Source of the DNA: Arthrobacter nitroguajacolicus_D
Lineage (GTDB): Bacteria > Actinomycetota > Actinomycetes > Actinomycetales > Micrococcaceae
Assembly (NCBI RefSeq): GCF_031455195.1
Contig: NZ_JAVDSH010000012.1
Span: 1-64,000, forward strand
Length of the DNA: 64,000 nucleotides
Direction: 5' to 3'
A program made the position numbers and the translations under genes. Every line of letters starts with the position of its first letter. Positions within the stretch are counted from its first letter, which is position 1. Under the pieces are notes generated by a model. It worked only from the letters and a program-made list of their open reading frames with translations, was not told the DNA's origin and ran no database searches. Of this stretch, positions 31,873-38,490 are shown one piece after another.

Positions 31873-32608
31873 TCTGGGTGATCTCCGGACCCCGTTCCGG
31901 CTGCTGCAAGCCGGGCGTGCCCTGCGAAGCGCCAGGCTGCCCGGCAGCGGTTGCATCCTTGGGCAGGCGAAGCTGCAGCAATTCACGTGGCGGCATCGGG
32001 TTGTCGCCACGGACCACAACAACGCGGCGGAAGAGCTCTTCGAGGCCAGCCGCTGCGTCACGGTCAAGGGCAGCTTCTCCCCCGAGCACGCCGCGGAGGA
32101 ACCAGCGGGGACCGTCCACTCCCATGAAGCGGGCCGCGCGGAACCCACGGCTGCCATCAGTGGCTTCCGCGGGAAGCTTCGCTACCAGTTCCGTGCCGAA
32201 GGCCCCGGGGATCTCCTCGGTTTCGCCTCCCTGGCTTGCGACGGATTGGGTGATCTGCTCCCGGATTTCATCCCACAGCCCCTCGGACCGCGGCGCTGCA
32301 AAAGCCTGGAGCTGCAGGCTGGAGCCCGCCAGGTCCATGGTTACGGCGACCACACGTTGGGTGGCTTCTTCCACCTCAAGCCGCAACTGCAGCCCTTCGG
32401 CCGGGGAGATCAGCAACGCACCCAGGTCCACGTACCCGTCACGGTCCTCGATTTCATCGACGTCCAATGGACCCTTGCCGAGCCGGAAGTCGCCACGCGT
32501 GCCACCTTCGGCAGCCTCGGGGCTTCCTGCTGCCGTGCCGGTTTCATCGACGGCGGCAGCGGTTTCCGCTTGCTCGTCCTTGGACTTCTTGCCGCGCCCA
32601 AAAAGCAT
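31865..32608 (-). CDS. DUF3710 domain-containing protein
   Basis: A 247-residue soluble actinobacterial protein of unknown function (Rv2696c position). It begins with a charged MLFGRGKKSKDEQ tail; the core from about residue 50 includes DRDGYVDLGALLI, LRLEVEEATQRVVAVTMDL and SLQLQAFAAPRSEGLWDEIR, then FMGVDGPRWFLRGVLGGEAA. AAGGAG lies 9 bases before the ATG. It is the first gene of the DUF3710-OB-fold-DUF3159 group, 97 bases downstream of dut. Confidence 0.87.
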   Translation of the reverse strand: MLFGRGKKSKDEQAETAAAVDETGTAAGSPEAAEGGTRGDFRLGKGPLDVDEIEDRDGYVDLGALLISPAEGLQLRLEVEEATQRVVAVTMDLAGSSLQLQAFAAPRSEGLWDEIREQITQSVASQGGETEEIPGAFGTELVAKLPAEATDGSRGFRAARFMGVDGPRWFLRGVLGGEAALDRDAAAGLEELFRRVVVVRGDNPMPPRELLQLRLPKDATAAGQPGASQGTPGLQQPERGPEITQIG

Positions 32609-32705
32609 GGGGTTTTCTCCTTAGTAGTGGTCTATCCCCAAGTAAACCGCAACCACGTAAAACAACTGCAATGCGGCGGGACTCAGATTCCAGCGCTTGC
32701 CAGGA

Positions 32706-33257
32706 TCAGTGGTTTGCCGGGGTGGTCGGTGCGTTGAAGCCGCCGGTGGATCCGAAACCGCCGGTTCCCCGAACGGAATCAGAGAGCTGGTCGACAGCTA
32801 CGAACCGCGCATATTCGACGCGCTGAATCACCATTTGTGCAATTCTATCGCCGCGTTTGAGGTCGATGGCGTGCTCTTTGTCGGTGTTCAGCAAGGTCAC
32901 GGCAATTTCGCCACGGTAGCCCGCGTCCACGGTTCCAGGAGCGTTGACCACTGTGAGGCCATGCTTGGTGGCGAGGCCGGAGCGCGGGTGGATGAGGGCC
33001 ACGAATCCGTCGGGCAGTGCAATGGAAACGCCTGTGGGCACGAGTTTCCGTTCGCCTGGGGCGAGGTGCACGTCCTCGCGGGACCGCAGGTCGGCTCCGG
33101 CGTCTCCCGGGTGGGCGTAAGAGGGTGCTTCCAACCCGGCGTCGAGCATTTTCAGCTGCACGTCCAAAGTGGGTGCGCCGTAGGAAGCGGTGGTGTTGCT
33201 GCTGTCCGCGTCTGCGGAGGCGGCATCTGAACTGAATACTGCGGTCTCGTTGCTCAC
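32706..33257 (-). CDS. dut: dUTP diphosphatase
   Basis: A 183-residue trimeric dUTPase that hydrolyses dUTP to dUMP and protects DNA from uracil. All five family motifs are visible: DAGADLRS, HPRSGLATKHGLTV, NAPGTVDAGYRGEI, RGDRIAQMVI and RGTGGFGSTG. An acidic Ser/Ala/Asp-rich N-terminal extension of about 30 residues precedes the core. The GTG at 33257 lies 8 bases after TAGAAT (minus-strand 33271-33266) and has no Shine-Dalgarno, which favours a leaderless start and excludes the 18 extra residues of the longer frame. It is divergent from DUF3093. Confidence 0.95.
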   Translation of the reverse strand: MSNETAVFSSDAASADADSSNTTASYGAPTLDVQLKMLDAGLEAPSYAHPGDAGADLRSREDVHLAPGERKLVPTGVSIALPDGFVALIHPRSGLATKHGLTVVNAPGTVDAGYRGEIAVTLLNTDKEHAIDLKRGDRIAQMVIQRVEYARFVAVDQLSDSVRGTGGFGSTGGFNAPTTPANH

Positions 33258-33359
33258 AGTCGTCCATTCTACGGGGACTGGGCCTGGCGGGAAGGTCCGG
33301 ATCCGCTTCACCGTTGCCTGTGAACCCGCTGGGAGTCGATCGCCCGATAAGCTGGACCC

Positions 33360-33857
33360 ATGCCTATGCCTGACCAGTCTTCACCCGTGCCTGCCCGGAA
33401 CACGCCCTCAGCCTCCGGGGTCCTGTACAGCGAAAAGTTGTGGCCGTCACCGTGGATCTGGATCGTCGTGGTTGGCCTCTCCAGCGCAGGCCTCCTCATG
33501 TTTGGCCCCATCAGCGTCGCTACCGGCATCATCGCAGCGATCGCACTCCTGGTCATCATGACGGTGATGCTGGTGCTCTCGACCCCCACCATCAGCGTTA
33601 CCGCGGACACGGTGCGCGTGGGCCGGGCAAGCATCGACCGCAGGTTCGTCGGCTCGGTGGAGGCGTTCAGGAAGGCCGAGGCGACGGCGGAGCGCGGCCC
33701 CCGCCTTAACGGCCTGGCGTACATGTGTTTCCGCGGATGGATCGATCCGGTGGTCAAGATCGAAATCACGGATCCCGCCGACCGGACTCCCTATTGGCTT
33801 GCTTCGTCCCGCAGGCCGGAGGAACTGGTGTCTGCCCTGACGGCGCGCCAGTCCTAG
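33360..33857 (+). CDS. DUF3093 membrane protein
   Basis: A 165-residue protein with two membrane helices (residues ~35-80, WIWIVVVGLSSAGLLMF and GIIAAIALLVIMTVMLVL) followed by a cytoplasmic domain with TVRVGRASIDRRFVGSVEAF and DPADRTPYWLASSRRPEELV. It matches DUF3093 (Rv2698 position, between dut and DUF4193); function unknown. The ATG lies exactly 6 bases after TAAGCT (33348-33353), one of the clearest leaderless starts in the window. Confidence 0.87.
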   Translation: MPMPDQSSPVPARNTPSASGVLYSEKLWPSPWIWIVVVGLSSAGLLMFGPISVATGIIAAIALLVIMTVMLVLSTPTISVTADTVRVGRASIDRRFVGSVEAFRKAEATAERGPRLNGLAYMCFRGWIDPVVKIEITDPADRTPYWLASSRRPEELVSALTARQS

Positions 33858-33875
33858 GAACCTTCGGGCGGCTCC

Positions 33876-34175
33876 TTAGCTTTCGCACTCCGTGCAGTAG
33901 AGGTGGCCGCCCCTTTCAGCGGCGATCTGCGACCTGTGCTTGACCAGGAAGCAGTTGAAGCACGTGAACTCGTCGGCCTGGGGCGGCATGACCTGAATCA
34001 GGAGCTCCTCCCCCGACAGATCGGCTCCCGGGAGTTCGAAGCCATCGGCAAGGTCGGTCTCGTCGACGTCGACCGCTGAGGATTGTTTCCCCGACTGGCG
34101 CGTCTTGAGCTCCTCAAGGGAGTCCTCGCTGGCGTCTTCCTCGGTCTTGCGAGGGGCATCATAATCCGTTGCCAT
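33876..34175 (-). CDS. DUF4193 zinc-ribbon protein
   Basis: A 99-residue acidic protein that ends in a zinc ribbon: two Cys pairs, FTCFNCF and YCTEC, separated by a basic loop. The N-terminal half is acidic and probably disordered. It corresponds to the DUF4193 family (Rv2699c position), present throughout actinobacteria and of unknown function. The AGGA-containing leader precedes the ATG. Its small size and zinc ribbon near sigA/sepH-type genes suggest a transcription or translation accessory factor (inference). Confidence 0.9.
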   Translation of the reverse strand: MATDYDAPRKTEEDASEDSLEELKTRQSGKQSSAVDVDETDLADGFELPGADLSGEELLIQVMPPQADEFTCFNCFLVKHRSQIAAERGGHLYCTECES

Positions 34176-34461
34176 GGTCCTGCTTCATCCTCCGTACCTT
34201 CTCCGGTTGGGTTCCCGGCCGGGTGGATCAGTGCCCGCCGCCGGTGTAACGGTGCAACGCCGGACGCCTTGGTTTTGTGCCCGATATCGGGCAGATTTTC
34301 CTCCCCCCACCATCAAATGTCCATAGGCCCGGCCCTCAGGCCGATACCCTCGCAGGTGCTGTTTCAGGGAATATCACGGCACGCCCTTTGTCCTAGTAGG
34401 AAAAGGCCGCAACGGGTGGCAGAGTTTCGAATGTCAGTTATGCCATGTGGTGGAGGGTGTT
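34176..34461. other. 286-base divergent intergenic region DUF4193 / sepH
   Basis: Holds the promoters of two divergent genes. The only clear structure is the perfect 16-bp palindrome TGCCCGATATCGGGCA at 34278-34293. GGAGGG at 34452-34457 is the sepH ribosome-binding site. No small ORF is convincing. Confidence 0.5.
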
Positions 34462-35796
34462 ATGCAGGATCTACGACTGGTAGGAGTCCACGACGACGGC
34501 GGGCATCTGCTCCTGAGCGGGCCCGGTGGTGCGATGTTCCAGCTTCCGATCGACGAGGCCCTGCGGGCCGCGGCGAGCCGGACCCCTGCCCAGGTGGCGG
34601 CACGCGCCTCGAATACGCCCATCGCCATGTCCCCCAGGGATATCCAGGCCAGGATCCGGAGCGGGGCTACCGCAGCGGAAGTCGCCGAGCTCTCCGGGCT
34701 GCCCTTGGCGAACGTTCAACGCTACGAGGGACCTGTCCTTGCCGAGCGTGAGTACGTGGTCCGCCAGGCGCGGGGCATCGAAGTTGCCTCTCCCGCTCCC
34801 GGCCACGACATGTACCGTTCGGTCTTCGGCGACCATCCGGCAACGCTTGGCGACATGGTCGACCACCGGTTGTCGGCCCACGGCATTGACTCCGCCACCG
34901 TCGAATGGGATTCGTGGCGCCGTCCTGACGGTTCCTGGACCGTCGTCGCGCGTTTCGAAACGGTCCCGGGGACCCATGGAAACATCGGCGAGGAACCCCC
35001 CGCCATGTGGACCTTCAGCCCCCAACGCAAGTCACTTCAGAACGCCAACCGTTGGGCCCAGCAGCTCAGCGAACTTGAGCCGTTGGACGGACCTGTTCCA
35101 GCCCGTCGGCTGGCCGCCGTTTCGGACCGGCCATTCGATTTTGAGAACGACGCCGAATCGGCCGCCCGTGCGGCCGCCAAGGAATCGGACAGCCTGCTGG
35201 AGATGCTCCGCTCACGCCGTGGACAGCGGTTGGGCGTAGACGAAGACGGCGATGATGCCCTCGCGGTCCTGCTGAGCAATGTTCCGGCAGCCCACCCACG
35301 GCCAGGCGAAGAAGTGGAGGAGGTCCTCGCAGAAGCAGGCGAGGACTCCCCCGAACCTGCCCCTGCGGCCCCGGAAGAACCTGCACGCAAGGAGGGCCGC
35401 CCTTCCATGCTTTCCCGGCTGAGCCTGGCCCCACGGCACGCTGGCTCGGAGGATGACGACGATTCCTTGAAGCTGCACCACGGCGTTAGCACGGACACCC
35501 GTGAGATCACGGTAGTGGCCAGCCCCATGCGCCCGGTTACTTCCCTGGCTGGGCGGAAGCCTGCCGGGTTGGACGAACTATTGGGCGGCAGCACCACTAC
35601 CCATCCACGCGGTGATGACGGGCCCACCGGCGATGAGGCGGACGGGAGCCATGGGCAACCGGCCCCGGCTGACGACGCCAAGGACCATGAGGGCGGCAAG
35701 GACGTTGAGGCTCCTGCTGAGCGCCAGCCCTCACGGCCCAAGAGGTCCAGCATCCCTAGTTGGGACGAAATCGTTTTTGGAGCCCGCGGGGACTAG
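34462..35796 (+). CDS. sepH: Septation protein SepH (DUF3071)
   Basis: A 444-residue cell-division protein. Residues 1-165 form the conserved DUF3071 region with a helix-turn-helix-like segment (VAELSGLPLANVQRYEGPVLAEREYVVRQARG). In Streptomyces and mycobacteria SepH binds FtsZ and promotes its assembly. The rest (from about residue 220) is acidic, Pro/Ala/Glu-rich and probably disordered, with a short basic end RPKRSSIPSWDEIVFG, also seen in relatives. The ATG at 34462 has GGAGGG 4 bases upstream; the GTG at 34447 is less likely. It is convergent with tdk. Confidence 0.92.
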   Translation: MQDLRLVGVHDDGGHLLLSGPGGAMFQLPIDEALRAAASRTPAQVAARASNTPIAMSPRDIQARIRSGATAAEVAELSGLPLANVQRYEGPVLAEREYVVRQARGIEVASPAPGHDMYRSVFGDHPATLGDMVDHRLSAHGIDSATVEWDSWRRPDGSWTVVARFETVPGTHGNIGEEPPAMWTFSPQRKSLQNANRWAQQLSELEPLDGPVPARRLAAVSDRPFDFENDAESAARAAAKESDSLLEMLRSRRGQRLGVDEDGDDALAVLLSNVPAAHPRPGEEVEEVLAEAGEDSPEPAPAAPEEPARKEGRPSMLSRLSLAPRHAGSEDDDDSLKLHHGVSTDTREITVVASPMRPVTSLAGRKPAGLDELLGGSTTTHPRGDDGPTGDEADGSHGQPAPADDAKDHEGGKDVEAPAERQPSRPKRSSIPSWDEIVFGARGD

Positions 35797-35808
35797 CTGC
35801 GCAAGCGG

Positions 35809-36513
35809 CTACTGCCGTGGAAGTTCGCCGGCCCCGGGCCAGAGGCACGCGTCGACGTCGAACGGAAGAGGCTGGTCGCCTCCAGCCATCAGGTTGGCAC
35901 CATGAGCTGTGACCCGTCGCATGTAGTGCCGGCGGCATAGGGTTTCGTAGCCGACCACGCCCTCGAAGGGTGCATCGTCGGCGGCAGCGACGTCGCCCAC
36001 CATCACCTGCTCACCTTCGACCACCATGATGCCGTTAAGCGTACGTGCGTTCTGGGTTGCCCGGCGGCCGCACCAGCACAATGCTTCGACCTGCAGGACC
36101 TGGACTTTGTCGGCGAGCTCTATGAGTCGCTGTGAGCCAGGGAACAAGCGGGTGCGGAAGTCGGACGTGATTCCGAAAGCGAAGACATCCACGTCCATCT
36201 CGTCCACAACCCGCGCCAACTGCTCAACCTGGGACGGTGAGTAGAACTGGGCCTCGTCGCAGATGAGGTAGTCGACACGCAGTCCACTGGTACGGCGGAC
36301 CACCACTTCGTCCCAAAAGTCCGTGCCGCTTTCCACCTCCACGGCGTCGGTGCGCAGGCCCAACCGGCTGGAAATCGTGGAGTCCCCTGCGCGGTCGTTG
36401 CAGCTGAAGCGAATGCCACCACGCCCACGTGCACGGTGGTTGTGATCCATTTGCAGGGCGAGAGTGGACTTTCCGCAGTCCATGGTTCCCGAGAAGAAGA
36501 CCAGCTCAGCCAC
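35809..36513 (-). CDS. tdk: Thymidine kinase
   Basis: A 234-residue type II thymidine kinase that phosphorylates thymidine for salvage. The P-loop is SGTMDCGKST (residues ~8-17), the Mg-binding segment is ICDEAQFY, and the lasso/zinc region has CWCGRRATQNAR and CRRHY. The start is the GTG at 36513, which overlaps the end of the upstream gene by eight bases; the longer frame adds nine residues. It is the last gene of the DUF5998-phosphatase-tdk chain. Salvage of thymidine complements dut nearby. Confidence 0.93.
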   Translation of the reverse strand: MAELVFFSGTMDCGKSTLALQMDHNHRARGRGGIRFSCNDRAGDSTISSRLGLRTDAVEVESGTDFWDEVVVRRTSGLRVDYLICDEAQFYSPSQVEQLARVVDEMDVDVFAFGITSDFRTRLFPGSQRLIELADKVQVLQVEALCWCGRRATQNARTLNGIMVVEGEQVMVGDVAAADDAPFEGVVGYETLCRRHYMRRVTAHGANLMAGGDQPLPFDVDACLWPGAGELPRQ

Positions 36514-37711
36514 GCTTGCCCTTCCTCCCGGCAGCGGCAAAGCACAGCAGCGGCACTTCGCGCTCCGTCTTGGTCAGCGATCCATGCTGTCCCACCACTT
36601 CCAGGGCTGCGGGCCGGACACGGCGGGTGTCGTAAAGTGCCAGGGTGTCGCGGGCCGCGATCATCACGTCCCCGATGCGGGGAGCAACTTCCGGCCGCAC
36701 TGCGCCGAACAAACCGGCTTCGACTGCCTGGCCCCGGGTAAAAGCCCAGATACGCTCGCCAAACCGCTTCCGCCAGGCAGCAAGGAGGGCGTCGCGGTGG
36801 GAGTCGGTGGCGTCAGGTTCAAGGTAGAGATGCACCATGCGGGGTTCCCCCGCGGTGTGCCGGACACCGGCCACCAGCGGCTCATCGGCAGAGTAGTCGA
36901 TGCGCTGGGATTCGGGAACGTCCAGCATGCCGTGGTCACCGGTGAGCAGGATGGTGGTTCCCGCCGGGAGTGTTGCCGAGAGCCTTTTCACTGTGGAGTC
37001 GAGCTCTTCGAGCTGGTGCTCCCAGCGGTCCGACTGGCAGCCGTAGCGGTGGCCGGCCTTGTCGAGTTCGTTGAGGTAGAAGTACATCAGCGACCTTCCA
37101 CCCCCGGACATGGCTTCCGCCGCTGCGGCAGTCCGAGCATGCAGGGTAGTGCCGCCCACAAAGCGGCTGCCACGGAGTGCCGCCTGGGTCATCGGGGAAT
37201 TGCCGAACTGTGGAAGGCTGACAGTCACGACGTCCACCTCGGACGCCACGCGCTCAAAAACGGTGGCGTTAGGCTGCCACGTCGCCGGATCTACCTGTGA
37301 ATCCCAATTGCCCAGGAGGTTGACTACCTTGTCCTGTGCAGGGTCCAGGACGTCGTAGCCCACCATCCCGTGCTGTCCCGCGGGCAATCCCGTACCAAGG
37401 CTCGCCAAGGAGGCCGCCGTGGTGCTGGGGAATGCGGAGTCGATCCACTGCGGGACATTTCCCTGGCCCCCGGCAAGGACCGACCGTAGAAAGGGAGTGT
37501 GGGAGGTCTTCTGCTTCAACAGGCTCCGACCCAGCCCGTCGGCGAGGACGACGCAGACCCGTTGCGATGAGGGCAACTGGAGCTGGTTGGTGAACCCCGG
37601 CAAGCCAAGCGCAGCCGCAGAACTGCTTAGGACCTCGGCTATCGACTTGATCCCAAACAAGGGAGGTGCCGGAATGTCGGAGGAGCGGCCTGTCTGTGCC
37701 GTTTCGCTCAA
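36506..37711 (-). CDS. Alkaline-phosphatase-superfamily nucleotide pyrophosphatase/phosphodiesterase
   Basis: A 401-residue soluble protein of the type I phosphodiesterase/nucleotide pyrophosphatase family (PF01663). The first metal-binding Asp is in VCVVLADGLGRSLL, the nucleophilic Thr in FPSTTAASLASLGTGLPAGQHG, and further metal ligands in LNELDKAGHRYG and LTGDHGMLD. No signal peptide is seen, so it acts in the cytoplasm. The substrate is unknown. Its ATG overlaps the DUF5998 stop (ATGA) and its end overlaps tdk, so the three are cotranslated. Confidence 0.88.
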   Translation of the reverse strand: MSETAQTGRSSDIPAPPLFGIKSIAEVLSSSAAALGLPGFTNQLQLPSSQRVCVVLADGLGRSLLKQKTSHTPFLRSVLAGGQGNVPQWIDSAFPSTTAASLASLGTGLPAGQHGMVGYDVLDPAQDKVVNLLGNWDSQVDPATWQPNATVFERVASEVDVVTVSLPQFGNSPMTQAALRGSRFVGGTTLHARTAAAAEAMSGGGRSLMYFYLNELDKAGHRYGCQSDRWEHQLEELDSTVKRLSATLPAGTTILLTGDHGMLDVPESQRIDYSADEPLVAGVRHTAGEPRMVHLYLEPDATDSHRDALLAAWRKRFGERIWAFTRGQAVEAGLFGAVRPEVAPRIGDVMIAARDTLALYDTRRVRPAALEVVGQHGSLTKTEREVPLLCFAAAGRKGKRG

Positions 37712-38433
37712 CGCTGGTGTCCGCGGCTGAGGCGGTTGCTGAAAACCCCTGACCGGGGCCTGGGAGCCGGGATGGTGGCGTGCTGGACCGGAGCAGGGTT
37801 GCCGGTGTTGACCGCGCGTAGGGCACGGGCAAAGAGCTTCGCGTCCTGAACCGCCTGCAGGCCGTCGGCTTCGGCGCTGATGCGCAGGACGATGTCTTCT
37901 TGGGCGATGGTTCCGCTGTAGCCGTGATCAGCTTCGCACTGTGGATCCCCACAACTGGCGGGTCCCATGTCGAGCCTTTGGCCACCTGACCAGGCGATGG
38001 AGACGGTCAGTTCCCGGACGGGGTCGGAGGACTTGTAGTCCTGCGGTTGGGAGTACATGTAGCTGAGGACCACCGAACGGATCTGGGCCACGGGCACGGA
38101 CTCGGTGGAGATCTGCGCGACGATCTGCTCCCCGGCTTCGTCCAGTTGCTGGTCGTCGACGTGCGTGATGACAAGCATGTCCTCGGTCAGCACCAGGACA
38201 GTGATGTGGCGGCGGACCTCGGCCCGGTCGAAGTGCGTTTCCAGGTGCACCAGATGGGACAGGCACTCGCGGCCGTCCAGGGCGTCATCAACAACGTCCG
38301 CCACCAGCCGCGGATAAAATCCCGCCTGCTGCAGCGCCTGGTCCAGGCTTTGTCCCTGCGTGGCGTGGTTGTGCGCGGCAGGGTTCCCGGTGTTGGACGG
38401 GCGGGATTGAGGCGTCGGAGACTGGGTGGTCAT
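37708..38433 (-). CDS. DUF5998 family protein
   Basis: A 241-residue soluble actinobacterial protein of unknown function. After a 25-residue polar start, the core begins LDQALQQAGFYPRLVADVVDDAL, continues with HLVHLETHFDRAEVRRHITVLVLTEDMLVITHVDD (given in two parts: HLVHLETHFDRAEVRRH and VLVLTEDMLVITHVDD), then ELTVSIAWSGG. A Cys pair in SCGDPQCEADHGYSG could bind metal. GGGGGA lies just before the ATG. It heads the chain DUF5998-phosphatase-tdk and is 57 bases downstream of the acetyltransferase fusion. Confidence 0.87.
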   Translation of the reverse strand: MTTQSPTPQSRPSNTGNPAAHNHATQGQSLDQALQQAGFYPRLVADVVDDALDGRECLSHLVHLETHFDRAEVRRHITVLVLTEDMLVITHVDDQQLDEAGEQIVAQISTESVPVAQIRSVVLSYMYSQPQDYKSSDPVRELTVSIAWSGGQRLDMGPASCGDPQCEADHGYSGTIAQEDIVLRISAEADGLQAVQDAKLFARALRAVNTGNPAPVQHATIPAPRPRSGVFSNRLSRGHQR

Positions 38434-38490
38434 TCCCCCATTTTCACAGATCGCTTGGTGACTTCCTAACCGCGATGGCCGTTGCTGTGG

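Noticed and set aside
31873..32157. N-terminal extension of the OB-fold gene to 32157
   Set aside because: It lies entirely inside DUF3710 in another frame and has no conserved character; the TTG at 31872 fits the operon overlap.
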